From Microbacteriaceae bacterium (lineage in GTDB: Bacteria > Actinomycetota > Actinomycetes > Actinomycetales > Microbacteriaceae), in assembly GCA_014377425.1 (NCBI GenBank), contig JACMPQ010000085.1, positions 1 through 64,000 on the forward strand: a DNA stretch of 64,000 nucleotides. Reading direction: 5' to 3'. The position numbers and the translations under genes were made by a program. The notes under the pieces were generated by a model, which did not search any database, was not told the DNA's origin, and saw only the letters and a program-made list of their open reading frames with translations. Shown piece after piece: positions 25,783 to 36,080 of this stretch; within the stretch, counting starts at the first letter, position 1; the number at the start of each line of letters is the position of its first letter.

Positions 25783-28578
25783 GTGTCAGACGTCAATGTC
25801 CGCGAATCCGCCGCGGATTCCCGTGCCCCCCTGAGCGCCCTGCGCCTGCCGGAGCTTCAAGCTCTCGCCGCGCAGCTCGGCATCAGTGGCACCTCAAAAC
25901 TACGTAAAGGAGAACTCGTGAACGCAATCACCGAGGCTCAGAACTCTTCCCAAGGCCAGCCGTCGTCCTCCGCGGATGCCACGGAGGCAGCAGCCACGAC
26001 CGAATCGGCCCCCGCGGTCGAGACATCCGCTGACGCTGCGCCCGTCGAAACGGCCGCAGCTGTTGAGACCGCAGTGGTTGAAACCGCAGCTGTTGAAACC
26101 GCAGCTGTCGAAGCTTCCGCTTCCGAAAGCACCGCTTCCGAAAGCACCGCTGCCGAAAGCACCGCCGCCGAACACGCCGCGACTGAGATCGGCGCTGATT
26201 CTGTTGCCGTCGATTCTGTTGCCGTCGAGCCTGTTGCCGTCGACGCCGCGCCCGTTGAGGCACCGCGCAAACGCGCATCCCGTCGTGTCAGCGCAGCCGC
26301 TGCTGCCCCGGCGGCCCTCCCGGATCCGATCATCGTTGCTGCCCCGCAGGTGGTGGCAGTTGACCATGCCAACCGTGGCGCTGCGGGAGTCACCGTTGCC
26401 CCTGTTGCCGACGTTCCGGTCGCCTCAGTTCGCAATAACTCTCGCTCCCGTTCAAACGGAGTGGCAGACGTAAACGAAACGGCCAATGCCAACACGAGCG
26501 GTAACTCCAACGGCACTGCAAACCGGGCGCCGAGCCGTCGCGTAACCTCCGCCGAAGTGAGTGCGCGTCACGCACCGGCCGGTGCCGTTGTTGAGCCCGA
26601 TGCTTCCGCCGATGTCGTTGAGAACGCCACCGAAGCGGTCGAATCGGCAGTGCGTGCGCCGTCTCGTCGTCGTCGTGCCTCGGACGCCCGCAACACCGAG
26701 CCGCGCACCACCGACGCAACTGAATCCCTCGAGCTTCCCGTCGGCGCGGTCGCCGACGCAGCTCAAGTCTCCGGCGCCGACGGTGCCACCACAACCGCCC
26801 CTGGTACACCCGCCGACACCGAGGGAGAAACCGACGACCAGCCGCAGCAGCGCGGTAGCCGCAACCGTCGGAGCCGCGGCGATCGCAACGATCGCCAGCA
26901 GGATGACCGCCAGCAGAGTGACCGCCAGCAGAGTGACCGCCAGGTCGGGGAGGGTCAGTCGGTAGACGAAATCCCGACCACCGATGCCTCCGCCACGGAT
27001 GCATCTGATGAAACCACCGAGAACACCCCGCGTAATGCACGCTCGGCGCGCACCACCCGAGCCGAGCGCGCCGAAATTCGCGACAACCAGCGGGCCGAGA
27101 ACGCCACCCGAGATGCCGCCCAGCGCGGAGAAATTCAGCGGGCAGAGAACATCGGTCGCGACGAGAACCAGCGCGAACAGCGCGGTAACGCCCGCAATGA
27201 CGGTGCCACACGCAACGAGCGTCAGCGCCCCGACGTTCAGCAGCGCACAGATGGCCAGCGCACAGATGGCCAGCGCACAGATGGCCAGCGAGGAGATGGT
27301 CGGGACAACGACCGGATGCTCCCGAACGATCTCGATAACGACCGCAACGGCCGCAACCGCTACCGCGACCGCAAGCGTCGCGGCCCGGGCGCCGGCGACG
27401 ACTTCGAGCCCGAAATCACCGAGGATGACGTGCTCATCCCGGTCGCCGGAATCCTCGACGTGCTCGACAACTACGCCTTCGTGCGCACGAGCGGGTACCT
27501 GCCCGGCAACAACGATGTTTACGTCTCGCTCGGCCAGGTGAAGAAATACCACCTGCGCAAGGGGGATGCCGTGGTTGGCTCCATCCGCCAGCCGAGAGAC
27601 AACGACTCCAACGGTCGCCAGAAGTACAACGCCATCGTGAGGATCGACTCGATCAACGGTTTCCCGATCGAGCAGGCTGCTGACCGCGTCGAGTTCAGCA
27701 AGCTCACCCCGCTCTACCCGCAGGAGCGTCTGCGACTTGAGACCGAGTCGACCAAGCTCACCACCCGCATCATCGACCTCGTGTCGCCGATCGGTAAGGG
27801 ACAGCGTGGACTCATCGTTTCGCCTCCGAAGGCCGGCAAGACTCTCGTACTGCAGGCCATCGCGAACGCGATCGCCAAGAACAACCCCGAGGTTCACCTC
27901 ATGGTCGTGCTGGTTGACGAGCGTCCCGAAGAGGTGACCGAGATGCAGCGCACGGTGAAGGGTGAGGTCATTGCCTCTACTTTTGATCGTCCGGCGGAGG
28001 ATCACACCACCCTCGCCGAACTCGCTATCGAGCGGGCCAAGCGTCTGGTGGAGCTCGGCCACGATGTCGTCGTGCTGCTCGACTCGATCACCCGCCTGGG
28101 TCGCGCGTATAACCTTGCGGCGCCGGCATCCGGTCGCATTCTTTCCGGGGGAGTTGACTCTTCGGCCCTTTATCCGCCGAAGCGTTTCTTCGGTGCGGCA
28201 CGCAACATCGAAGACGGTGGCTCGCTCACCATCATCGCGACCGCACTGGTGGAGACCGGATCCAAAATGGATGAGGTCATCTTCGAGGAGTTCAAGGGCA
28301 CCGGCAACATGGAGCTGCGTCTTTCTCGCCAGCTCGCCGACAAGCGCATCTTCCCGGCCGTGGATGTCAACGCCTCCGGCACCCGCCGCGAGGAACTGTT
28401 GATGGGCGTCGACGAGACCAAGATCAACTGGAAGCTGCGCCGCGTGCTCTCCGGACTCGACACCCAGCAGGCGCTGGAAACCGTGCTGGGTCGTTTGAAA
28501 GAGACCACGAGCAACGTGGAATTCCTCATGCAGGTTCAGAAGTCGATGCCGGCGGCGCCTGGCTCAGAAAAAGAGTAA
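25783..28578 (+). CDS. rho: Transcription termination factor Rho with long disordered insert
   Basis: 931 residues, over twice the E. coli length. A Rho N-terminal helical domain (about 15-50, [19 protein letters not shown]) is followed by a low-complexity insert (about 55-540): first an acidic Ala/Glu/Ser/Val part, then an Arg/Asn/Gln/Asp-rich part with RTDGQ repeats. The cold-shock RNA-binding domain (about 545-625) and the RecA-type ATPase (Walker A SPPKAGKT near 684, Walker [14 protein letters not shown] near 762) complete it. Inserts of this kind are known in actinobacterial Rho and bind RNA. GTG start with AAAGGAA upstream. prfA begins three bases after the stop. Confidence 0.97.
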   Translation: MSDVNVRESAADSRAPLSALRLPELQALAAQLGISGTSKLRKGELVNAITEAQNSSQGQPSSSADATEAAATTESAPAVETSADAAPVETAAAVETAVVETAAVETAAVEASASESTASESTAAESTAAEHAATEIGADSVAVDSVAVEPVAVDAAPVEAPRKRASRRVSAAAAAPAALPDPIIVAAPQVVAVDHANRGAAGVTVAPVADVPVASVRNNSRSRSNGVADVNETANANTSGNSNGTANRAPSRRVTSAEVSARHAPAGAVVEPDASADVVENATEAVESAVRAPSRRRRASDARNTEPRTTDATESLELPVGAVADAAQVSGADGATTTAPGTPADTEGETDDQPQQRGSRNRRSRGDRNDRQQDDRQQSDRQQSDRQVGEGQSVDEIPTTDASATDASDETTENTPRNARSARTTRAERAEIRDNQRAENATRDAAQRGEIQRAENIGRDENQREQRGNARNDGATRNERQRPDVQQRTDGQRTDGQRTDGQRGDGRDNDRMLPNDLDNDRNGRNRYRDRKRRGPGAGDDFEPEITEDDVLIPVAGILDVLDNYAFVRTSGYLPGNNDVYVSLGQVKKYHLRKGDAVVGSIRQPRDNDSNGRQKYNAIVRIDSINGFPIEQAADRVEFSKLTPLYPQERLRLETESTKLTTRIIDLVSPIGKGQRGLIVSPPKAGKTLVLQAIANAIAKNNPEVHLMVVLVDERPEEVTEMQRTVKGEVIASTFDRPAEDHTTLAELAIERAKRLVELGHDVVVLLDSITRLGRAYNLAAPASGRILSGGVDSSALYPPKRFFGAARNIEDGGSLTIIATALVETGSKMDEVIFEEFKGTGNMELRLSRQLADKRIFPAVDVNASGTRREELLMGVDETKINWKLRRVLSGLDTQQALETVLGRLKETTSNVEFLMQVQKSMPAAPGSEKE
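26905..26943. repeat. 15-bp tandem repeat in rho insert
   Basis: gaccgccagcagagt at 26905-26919 and 26920-26934, plus nine bases of a third unit; a diverged unit precedes. Encodes DRQQS repeats in the RNA-binding insert of Rho. Confidence 0.85.
27241..27285. repeat. Exact triplicated 15-bp repeat in rho insert
   Basis: cagcgcacagatggc occurs three times without change at 27241-27255, 27256-27270 and 27271-27285, encoding QRTDG repeats. Sequence identity between copies suggests recent expansion. Confidence 0.9.
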
Positions 28579-28581
28579 AGC

Positions 28582-29664
28582 GTGTTCGAGTCAGTCCAAA
28601 CGCTACTGACCGAGCATGACGAGCTCCAGGTAATGCTGGCTGACCCGTCGCTGCACTCGGACCCGGCGCGATCCAAAAAGGTCAACCGGCGCTACGCCGA
28701 ACTCGCTCGCATTGTTGCCTCGTACCACCTGTGGCAGCAGCAGAGCGATGATTTGTCCGCTGCCACCGAGATGGCGGTGGAGGATGTCTCCTTCGCAGAG
28801 GAACTTCCCGAGTTGCAGGCGAGCGTGGATGAGTCGTCGGAGAGACTGCGCCGACTGCTCATCCCGCGCGACCCCAACGATGCCCGAGACGTAATCATGG
28901 AGATCAAGATGGGGGAGGGCGGCGCCGAGTCGGCACTGTTTGCCGCCGACCTCCTGCGCATGTACCTGCACTACGCCGAGTCGAAAAAGTGGAAAACCGA
29001 AATTATCGAGCAAACCTCGAGTGACCTTGGCGGCTTCAAAGACGTGCAGCTTGCAATCAAGGGATCGTCCAACGATCCCGCGCAGGGCGTGTGGGCGCAC
29101 CTCAAATACGAGGGTGGGGTGCACCGCGTGCAGCGGGTTCCCGCCACCGAGTCGCAGGGACGTATTCACACGTCGGCGGCCGGCGTGCTGGTCTTTCCGG
29201 AGGTCGATGAGCCCGAAGAGGTGGAGATCAGTCAGAACGATCTCAAGATCGATGTGTACCGCTCCAGCGGCCCCGGCGGTCAGTCGGTGAACACCACCGA
29301 CTCGGCGGTGCGCATCACGCATCTTCCGACCGGCATCGTGGTGGCCATGCAGAATGAGAAAAGCCAGCTGCAAAACCGCGAGGCCGGTATGCGCGTGCTT
29401 CGTGCCCGGGTGCTCGCGCGTCAGCAGGAGGAGCTCGATGCCGCAGCATCCCTCGTGCGCAAGAGCCAGATTCGCACGATGGACCGCTCCGAGCGCATCC
29501 GCACCTACAATTTTCCCGAAAACCGCATCGCCGATCATCGCACCGGCTACAAGGCCTATAACCTCGACGCCGTGATGAATGGCGCGCTCGAAGCCGTAGT
29601 GGTGTCCTGCATTCAGGCAGACGAAGAGGCTCGGCTCGCCGACCTCGGCGACACCTCGCAGTAA
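28582..29664 (+). CDS. prfA: Peptide chain release factor 1
   Basis: 360 residues. The catalytic GGQ is in [18 protein letters not shown] (near residue 229), the stop-codon reading block around [18 protein letters not shown] (near 178-200) is intact. RF1 releases peptides at UAA and UAG. GTG start three bases after the rho stop; prmC, which methylates the GGQ glutamine, follows 17 bases downstream. Confidence 0.97.
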   Translation: MFESVQTLLTEHDELQVMLADPSLHSDPARSKKVNRRYAELARIVASYHLWQQQSDDLSAATEMAVEDVSFAEELPELQASVDESSERLRRLLIPRDPNDARDVIMEIKMGEGGAESALFAADLLRMYLHYAESKKWKTEIIEQTSSDLGGFKDVQLAIKGSSNDPAQGVWAHLKYEGGVHRVQRVPATESQGRIHTSAAGVLVFPEVDEPEEVEISQNDLKIDVYRSSGPGGQSVNTTDSAVRITHLPTGIVVAMQNEKSQLQNREAGMRVLRARVLARQQEELDAAASLVRKSQIRTMDRSERIRTYNFPENRIADHRTGYKAYNLDAVMNGALEAVVVSCIQADEEARLADLGDTSQ

Positions 29665-29681
29665 CGGGTGCGACACCAACG

Positions 29682-30545
29682 ATGAGCGAGCTCTCGGTCG
29701 CTTCGGCACGCGATAATGCAATTTCAGCATTGACGGCTTCGGGAATCGAATCCGCCAACGTCGACGCCGAACTTCTGGTCGGTTGGGTGCTCGGCCTCAG
29801 CCGCGGTCAGGTGCAGGCGAAAGCAATCATCGGAACCTCAATATCTGAGCCGGATGCCGCAGCGCTCGCCGCCGCGGTGGCGAGACGCACCGCGCGCGAG
29901 CCGCTGCAGCACATCACCGGGCTCGCGCCATTTCGCAGCTTCGAGCTGGCGGTCGGCCCGGGAGTCTTCGTTCCCCGGCCCGAAACCGAGCTGGTGGCAC
30001 AGTTTGCCATTGACGCGCTTAAGGCCGTGGCTCACGGTAATCCGATCGGAGTCGACCTCGGTACGGGCAGCGGGGCGATCGCGATTGCGCTGGCCACCGA
30101 GGTATTACATGCCACCGTTTATGGGGTCGAAAATTCGGCCGAAGCGTTTGTGTGGACTCAGAAAAACTTCGACTCCGTCGCGGGCGCCAACGCCCACCTT
30201 GTGTTTGGTGACCTCGCCGACGCACTACCGGAACTCAATGGCACGGTCGACGTCGTGATCTCCAATCCGCCGTACATCCCGCTCGGGGCGATCCCGCGAG
30301 ATCCGGAGGTGCGTCTGTTTGACCCGGCGCATGCGCTCTACGGGGGAGTGGATGGATTGGATGTCGTGCACCTGGTGTCTGCAACGGCAAAGCGGTTGCT
30401 GCATCCGGGCGGCACCCTCGTTGTGGAGCACGGCGAGCTGCAGGGTGTGGCGATCGCGAGTCTGTTGCGCGCCGACGGCTGGAATGCCGTCGCCACCCAT
30501 CGGGATCTGCTCGGTCGCGATCGTTCGACCACGGCACTGCGCTAA
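29682..30545 (+). CDS. prmC: Release factor glutamine methyltransferase
   Basis: 287 residues. N-terminal helical domain, then a Rossmann methyltransferase with SAM motif VDLGTGSGAIAIAL near residue 125 and the catalytic NPPY in VISNPPYIPLG near 190. Methylates the glutamine of the GGQ motif in release factors RF1 and RF2. Gene order with prfA supports this. A small Cys-containing protein starts 18 bases after the stop. Confidence 0.95.
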   Translation: MSELSVASARDNAISALTASGIESANVDAELLVGWVLGLSRGQVQAKAIIGTSISEPDAAALAAAVARRTAREPLQHITGLAPFRSFELAVGPGVFVPRPETELVAQFAIDALKAVAHGNPIGVDLGTGSGAIAIALATEVLHATVYGVENSAEAFVWTQKNFDSVAGANAHLVFGDLADALPELNGTVDVVISNPPYIPLGAIPRDPEVRLFDPAHALYGGVDGLDVVHLVSATAKRLLHPGGTLVVEHGELQGVAIASLLRADGWNAVATHRDLLGRDRSTTALR

Positions 30546-30563
30546 AGGCGAGAGCCGACCGCA

Positions 30564-30785
30564 ATGACTGACTACCCCGGCAACCCGAACCGATTTTCGC
30601 GCTTCATCGAGCGGATCAATTCACGGCTCCGGCCCTACATCGGTGGGAGTCAGCTCGGGCCGCCGAATGAAGCACCGCTGGTGGCGCCCGCGCACGGCGG
30701 TGCGTGTCCGCTGTGCGGTCGCCCCATGGACCAACACACGGTGGATCGCTCCGGAGTTCGCACAATGTTGCACTGTCCGCGGTAG
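30564..30785 (+). CDS. Small conserved-type protein with Cys motif
   Basis: 73 residues, not assigned to a named family. The C-terminal half carries CPLCGRPM and HCPR, a CxxC plus distal His-Cys arrangement that could form a small zinc-binding knuckle (CPLC, then DQHTVDRSG and LHCPR). The N-terminal half is basic and proline-rich. Position between prmC and sua5 and coding-like composition support a real gene. No membrane segment. Function unknown. Confidence 0.7.
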   Translation: MTDYPGNPNRFSRFIERINSRLRPYIGGSQLGPPNEAPLVAPAHGGACPLCGRPMDQHTVDRSGVRTMLHCPR

Positions 30786-30854
30786 TTGGGGCGTTTCGGT
30801 TGATTAGCGTGCCTGCGGGAGGCGCTCGCATCGACGGCTACGCTAGAGACCGAA

Positions 30855-31688
30855 ATGGCGACCATCTTTGACTGCTCTGACGACTCGAGCCTCCTGACCG
30901 GAATGCGCTTGGCGCGGGCTGCGATCGGCCGCGGCGATCTCGTCGTGATCCCCACCGATACCGTCTACGGTCTTGCCGCAAACGCCTTCGACGTGGCAGC
31001 CGTGCAGAAACTACTCGATGCGAAGGGCCGCAGCCGGCAGGCCCCGCCCCCCGTGCTAATTCCCGGTATTCCCACTCTCGACGCCCTCACCGAGCAGGTG
31101 CCGCCCGAGGTGCGCACCCTCGTCGCCAAGTTCTGGCCGGGAGGGCTCACCGTCATCCTCCCCGCTCGCAGTTCTTTGCACTGGGATCTCGGCGAAACCG
31201 GCGGCACGGTTGCGCTGCGCATGCCGAGCAATCGCATCGCGTTGGAGCTCCTCTCGGAAACGGGCCCGCTGGCGGTTTCTTCCGCCAATCTCTCCGGCGA
31301 GACGGCGGCAACCACCGCGGTCGAGGCGGAACGGATGCTCGGCGACTCGGTTTCGGTCTACCTCGACGGCGGCACCGCCGGTGACACAGGGCCCGATGGG
31401 CCGCCGACCGGAACGGGTTCGACGATCGTGGATGCCACGGGCCTTTTGGTTCCCGGTGGGCAGTTGCGTATTGTGCGCGAGGGCGTGATCCCGGCCGGCG
31501 AGATATTCGCGGAACTCGCGCAGCACCATCCCGAAACCTTCAACCTGTTCGGCCAAATCGCCCCCACCGCGGCTGCGGCCGAGGTTGCACCGACGGTCGC
31601 ACCGGGCCAGCGCCACGCTGTCCTCCCCTCGGATGCGACCCCAGAAACCGTGACGGACGTGCCGCCGACGAATCCGGCGGCGCAATGA
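30855..31688 (+). CDS. tsaC: L-threonylcarbamoyladenylate synthase
   Basis: 277 residues. Sua5/YciO/YrdC fold: VIPTDTVYGLAANAFD near residue 34, KGRSRQAPPPVLIP near 60, FWPGGLTVILPA near 96, and AVSSANLSGE near 143. Makes threonylcarbamoyl-AMP for the t6A37 modification of tRNAs. A C-terminal Ala/Pro-rich tail (about 232-277) is an extension without recognisable domain. The stop overlaps the next start by four bases (ATGA). Confidence 0.92.
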   Translation: MATIFDCSDDSSLLTGMRLARAAIGRGDLVVIPTDTVYGLAANAFDVAAVQKLLDAKGRSRQAPPPVLIPGIPTLDALTEQVPPEVRTLVAKFWPGGLTVILPARSSLHWDLGETGGTVALRMPSNRIALELLSETGPLAVSSANLSGETAATTAVEAERMLGDSVSVYLDGGTAGDTGPDGPPTGTGSTIVDATGLLVPGGQLRIVREGVIPAGEIFAELAQHHPETFNLFGQIAPTAAAAEVAPTVAPGQRHAVLPSDATPETVTDVPPTNPAAQ

Positions 31689-32962
31689 GTCTGACTTATT
31701 ACGTTTTGGCGGCCGGGATAGCCGCAATTTTTACCCTCGCGCTGTCGCTTGTCATCCTCAAGCTCAGCCTGCACTACCGCCTGTATCCGAAAATTCGGGA
31801 CCGTGACGTGCACACCCGCCCCACCCCGCGGCTGGGCGGTGTGGCCATGTTCCTCGGAATTTTGGCGTCATTTTGGGTCGCCTCGCAGCTGCCGCAGTTC
31901 TCGCTAATCTTCGGAACCAACCCGGGGCGCGTGATTGCGATCCTCGTAGCCGCCCTTATCATCGTTGTTATCGGCGTCGCAGACGATATTTGGGATTTGG
32001 ACTGGCTCACCAAGCTGGCTGGTCAGGCAATTGCCGCTGGCCTTCTGGTCTGGCAAGGGGTACAACTGCTCACCGTTCCAATCGGTGGGGTGACGGTACT
32101 TCCGCCAGTACTGGGCCTCGTAATCACCGTGGTGGCCGTGGTGCTGGTGATGAACGCGGTCAATTTCATCGACGGCCTCGACGGTCTCGTTGCCGGGGTG
32201 GCACTGATTTCCAATGGCGTGTTCTTTATCTACACCTACACCCTCACCACCCAGAGCGCCCCCTCGGTGTACTTCAACCTCGCCTCACTAATCAGCGCAG
32301 TGCTGATCGGCGCATGTGTGGGGTTTTTGCCGTTCAACTGGCATCCGGCGAGGATGTTCATGGGCGACGCCGGAGCGCTCTTGGTGGGGCTGTTGATGGC
32401 CGCATCCGCCGTCTCGGTGACCGGAGATATTGATCCCGGCGCGATAACCTCCGGCAGCAAACTGCTTCCCGCCTTCATCCCGATCCTCCTGCCGCTGGCG
32501 GTTCTGGTCATCCCGCTGCTCGATTTCGGTCTGGCCGTCTTTCGGCGACTGCGGGCAGGAAAGAGCCCGTTCAGCGCCGACCGCCTGCACCTGCATCATC
32601 GCCTTCTCGACATGGGGCACAGTCACTTTCACGCCGTGCTCATTTTCTACTCCTGGACGGCAGTGGTGTCGGTGGGCTTTCTGGCCTTCCTGTTCGTTCC
32701 GGTTGCCGCCGCCGTAACCTTCATCGTCGTCGGGCTGGTGATCTGCTCGGTCGTGACGCTCGCACCGCTCACCCGGAACAAGGCCGTGGAGTATGCGGTG
32801 CAATCGGCCAGCACCCAGAACGTCGACAGCATTGATGCCGCCCGATTCGACCCGCTCGATGCGCGAGCCGTTGATGAGGTCGATGACACCGAACGCAGCA
32901 CCCAAAATATCACCGCGCGGGATGTCGTCTTCGACGCCCTCGCCAGGAAGGAAAAACCTTGA
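31685..32962 (+). CDS. WecA/MraY family undecaprenyl-phosphate sugar-1-phosphate transferase
   Basis: 425 residues with about eleven membrane helices. Family motifs: ADDIWDLDWLTK near residue 99 (Asp pair), NAVNFIDGLDGLVAG near 157 (nucleotide/Mg binding), MFMGDAGAL near 224 and HLHHRLL near 301. These are the residues of WecA-type enzymes that put a sugar phosphate on undecaprenyl phosphate in wall-linked glycan synthesis. The C-terminal 80 residues are cytoplasmic and polar. The gene order tsaC-wecA-atpI-atpB is conserved in actinobacteria. Confidence 0.9.
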   Translation: MSLTYYVLAAGIAAIFTLALSLVILKLSLHYRLYPKIRDRDVHTRPTPRLGGVAMFLGILASFWVASQLPQFSLIFGTNPGRVIAILVAALIIVVIGVADDIWDLDWLTKLAGQAIAAGLLVWQGVQLLTVPIGGVTVLPPVLGLVITVVAVVLVMNAVNFIDGLDGLVAGVALISNGVFFIYTYTLTTQSAPSVYFNLASLISAVLIGACVGFLPFNWHPARMFMGDAGALLVGLLMAASAVSVTGDIDPGAITSGSKLLPAFIPILLPLAVLVIPLLDFGLAVFRRLRAGKSPFSADRLHLHHRLLDMGHSHFHAVLIFYSWTAVVSVGFLAFLFVPVAAAVTFIVVGLVICSVVTLAPLTRNKAVEYAVQSASTQNVDSIDAARFDPLDARAVDEVDDTERSTQNITARDVVFDALARKEKP

Positions 32963-33396
32963 GCGCACTACCCGTATTGCGAAGGGCACTGTTCTTTGGC
33001 CTCCTCTTCGCGTTGGGCTTAGCCATTGTCGGTGCCGTAGTCGGCTCAATGGCGGCTGGCGGACGCGGAATTGTGTCGGGCCTCATCGGTGCCGCAATGG
33101 CCGCCGTGTTTCTCGCGATCACTGCCCTCAGTATCATTTTGGCCAGCAAATTCGACATCATCGCCTTCTTTGGAATCGTCATGGGCGCCTGGCTGGCGAA
33201 GTTTGTGGTGTTCATCGTCTTGGCGCTTCTTCTGCGCGATCAGCCGTGGATTCAGCCCACGGTGCTGTTTCTCACCCTTGTCGTGGGTGTTATTGGAACA
33301 CTCGTCGTTGACCTCGTGGTGATCGCTAAGTCCCGTATGCCCTACGTCAGCGACATCGCCCTCCCGGGGGACAAAACCCCGCATTCGGGCGTCTGA
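32959..33396 (+). CDS. AtpI-like membrane protein of the ATP synthase operon
   Basis: 145 residues with four predicted membrane helices (about residues 10-32, 40-60, 67-90, 98-120). TTG start overlaps the previous stop (TTGA). The position directly upstream of atpB and the four-helix topology match AtpI-like proteins, proposed to help assemble the c-ring. Sequence identity to well-studied AtpI is not judged here. Confidence 0.7.
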   Translation: MSALPVLRRALFFGLLFALGLAIVGAVVGSMAAGGRGIVSGLIGAAMAAVFLAITALSIILASKFDIIAFFGIVMGAWLAKFVVFIVLALLLRDQPWIQPTVLFLTLVVGVIGTLVVDLVVIAKSRMPYVSDIALPGDKTPHSGV

Positions 33397-33479
33397 TACC
33401 GCGCTGACGATTGGCCTAAAGCTCACCTGTCCAATAGAGTTAGGGCCGAACCAAACCCCCCATTTTCATCGCCGCATGT

Positions 33480-34322
33480 TTGCATGCCCCGATTCAGGAG
33501 TGCGCGCTGCTACTCAACGCTCTCAATACGCTCATTCCCCTCGCCGCCGAAGGTGACGGGCAATTCGTCGGACCATCGATTGGCGAATTTTTTCCCGCTA
33601 CCGTTCTGTTTGCCGGTACCCCCTTCGAGATGAACCGGATCATGCTGATCCGCGTACTCGTAGTCGTTGCAATCATGGTCTTCTTCTACGTCGCTACCCG
33701 CCGCATGAAGCTCGTACCGACCCGCATGCAGAGCCTTGCCGAAATGGGACTCGGCCTGGTTCGCGTAAACATCGCCGAAGATCTGCTTGGTAAAAAAGAG
33801 GGCGCGCGCTTCTTGCCGCTCTTGACCACGATCTTTTTCCTGGTTCTCGGTATGAACATCACCGGTATTGTTCCGCTGCTGAACATTGCTGGAAGCTCCG
33901 TGATCGGAATCCCGCTGGTTCTTGCGGTCATCTCCTACCTCGTCTTCATTTATGCGGGGCTCAAGAAGCACCCGGGCAAGTTTCTTCGCAACTCGCTATT
34001 CCCGCCCGGGGTGCCGTGGTTTCTCTATCTGATTGTCACGCCGATCGAGTTCGTGTCGACCTTCATTCTCCGTCCCATCACGCTCACGCTTCGACTGCTA
34101 ATGAACATGATCGTTGGCCACCTCCTGCTGGTGCTGTTCTTCTTGGCCACCCAGTTCTTCTTCTTTCAGGCGGATGGCGGTTTCAAGCTCTTCGGGCTCG
34201 GAACCCTGGCCTTCGGGTTTGTCTTCACCCTGTTTGAAATCTTGGTGGCGGTGTTGCAGGCCTACGTCTTCACACTGCTGACCGCCGTCTACCTCCAGCT
34301 TGCGCTGGCAGACGAGCATTAA
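33480..34322 (+). CDS. atpB: ATP synthase subunit a
   Basis: 280 residues from TTG at 33480. Five to six membrane helices; the essential Arg lies in the RPITLTLRLLMNMIVGH segment (near residue 200). Forms the proton half-channels against the c-ring in the membrane. No ribosome site precedes the TTG; AGGAG at about 33495 stands six bases before an in-frame CTG, so the true start could be a non-standard codon around 33506. Confidence 0.93.
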   Translation: MHAPIQECALLLNALNTLIPLAAEGDGQFVGPSIGEFFPATVLFAGTPFEMNRIMLIRVLVVVAIMVFFYVATRRMKLVPTRMQSLAEMGLGLVRVNIAEDLLGKKEGARFLPLLTTIFFLVLGMNITGIVPLLNIAGSSVIGIPLVLAVISYLVFIYAGLKKHPGKFLRNSLFPPGVPWFLYLIVTPIEFVSTFILRPITLTLRLLMNMIVGHLLLVLFFLATQFFFFQADGGFKLFGLGTLAFGFVFTLFEILVAVLQAYVFTLLTAVYLQLALADEH

Positions 34323-34344
34323 TAGTACTTACCGTTTTATCTGA

Positions 34345-34638
<294 letters not shown>

Positions 34639-34649
34639 GGATCCCTTCC

Positions 34650-35207
34650 ATGGTTTTTGGAACACTCGTCGCGGCAGCAGGGGAAGCACCACACAACCCA
34701 CTGCTGCCGGAAATCCCAGACCTTATCTGGGCTTCGGTTGTGTTCGCGGTCCTTTTCACCTTCTTCCTGGTCAAGATTCTCCCGGCTGTTAAGAAGAACC
34801 TCGACGAACGCGCCGAGGTCATCGAGGGCGGAATCACAAAGGCGCAAAACGCCCAGGCGGAAGCCACCGCGATGCTCGAGAAGTACAACGAGCAACTCGC
34901 TGAGGCCCGCGCCGAAGCCGGACGAATCCGCGAGGCCGCTCGCGCGGACGGCGTGAAGATTCTGAACGAGCTCAAGGCACAGGCAACCGCCGAAGCAGCT
35001 CGCATCACGGCCAACGCTTCTGCCCAAATCGAAGCCGAGCGCCAAAGCGCCTTGGTTTCGCTCCGTGCCGAAGTCGGCTCGCTAGCCATCGATCTCGCCT
35101 CCGGCGTCATCGGGGAAAGCCTCACCGACGACGCGCGGTCTGCCGCGCTCGTTGACCGTTTCTTGGCCGACCTCGAAGCCTCCGAAGCCGAAAAGGCGAG
35201 CAAGTAA
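34650..35207 (+). CDS. atpF: ATP synthase subunit b
   Basis: 185 residues. One N-terminal membrane helix (about 25-45) and a long charged coiled coil (about 50-150), the peripheral stator stalk. ATG with AAGGA upstream, eleven bases after atpE. atpH follows after two bases. Confidence 0.95.
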   Translation: MVFGTLVAAAGEAPHNPLLPEIPDLIWASVVFAVLFTFFLVKILPAVKKNLDERAEVIEGGITKAQNAQAEATAMLEKYNEQLAEARAEAGRIREAARADGVKILNELKAQATAEAARITANASAQIEAERQSALVSLRAEVGSLAIDLASGVIGESLTDDARSAALVDRFLADLEASEAEKASK

Positions 35208-35209
35208 CC

Positions 35210-36007
35210 GTGGGTAGCGCGACCAGACAATCACTTTCCACGTCGAGGGCGGCTCTAACCGCACTCGGCGCCGCGGTTGATTTGGCCTGCGCCGAAGAAC
35301 TGTTTGCCGCGGCCCGCGCCATCGGTTCCTCGCTGCAACTGCGAGCCATGCTTTCGGACGCGGCAACCGAGGCCAGCGAGAAGAAAGCTGTCATTGACGC
35401 CGTCTTCGCCAAAAGCCTGGGGGATACGGCACTGAACCTGCTCACCGTCGCCGCGAGCGATCGTTGGTCTTCGGATGACGACCTCCTCGGCGGCATCGAA
35501 GACCTCGGTCTTCGCGCGGCCGCGGTGTCAGTCTCGACTGGCGTGAGCATTGAATCCGAGCTGTTCGCCATCGGGCGAGCAGTAACCTCCGACGCTGCCC
35601 TCGAGCTTGCGCTCGGAAGCAAACTCGGTGAGACCGCGGCTAAGGTCACGCTCATCACGACCCTGCTCGACGGCAAAGTTTCCGCCCAGACGCTCGCGAT
35701 CGTGCGGCATCTTCTGCAGCTGCCCCGCGGTCGTCGCATTGGCGCTTTGCTTCGTCACGCGGCATCCGTTGTTGCCGACCAGTCCGGACTTGCTGTCGCA
35801 ACTGTCACCTCGGCCAAGCCGATTGCCGCAGCCCAGCTTGACCGCCTGCAAAGGGGTCTGTCGCAGAGCTACGGAAAAGAACTTCGCATTAACGCCGTCG
35901 TCGATCCCGCCCTCATCGGTGGGGTTCGCGTGCAGGTCGGCGATGATGTCATCGACGGCAGTGTCGCGTCAAAGCTCAATGAACTCAGGCTCCAACTCGC
36001 CGGCTAA
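35210..36007 (+). CDS. atpH: ATP synthase subunit delta
   Basis: 265 residues, the longer actinobacterial form (E. coli 177). A central helical domain followed by the conserved C-terminal block GLAVATVTSAKPI and VDPALIGGVRVQVGD near residue 227. Links the stator to the F1 head. GTG start. Confidence 0.93.
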   Translation: MGSATRQSLSTSRAALTALGAAVDLACAEELFAAARAIGSSLQLRAMLSDAATEASEKKAVIDAVFAKSLGDTALNLLTVAASDRWSSDDDLLGGIEDLGLRAAAVSVSTGVSIESELFAIGRAVTSDAALELALGSKLGETAAKVTLITTLLDGKVSAQTLAIVRHLLQLPRGRRIGALLRHAASVVADQSGLAVATVTSAKPIAAAQLDRLQRGLSQSYGKELRINAVVDPALIGGVRVQVGDDVIDGSVASKLNELRLQLAG

Positions 36008-36080
36008 CGCCGCCGCCGTGAGGCGTCCGCACGATCAGATTTCGAGGCTCACCGCCTCGTTCAGCTAAAAGGAAGACACG

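Noticed and set aside
26452-28062. Minus-strand open frame of 536 codons inside rho
   Set aside because: Antisense to Rho's repeat-rich insert and ATPase. Repetitive Ala/Val/Leu content follows from rho codons.
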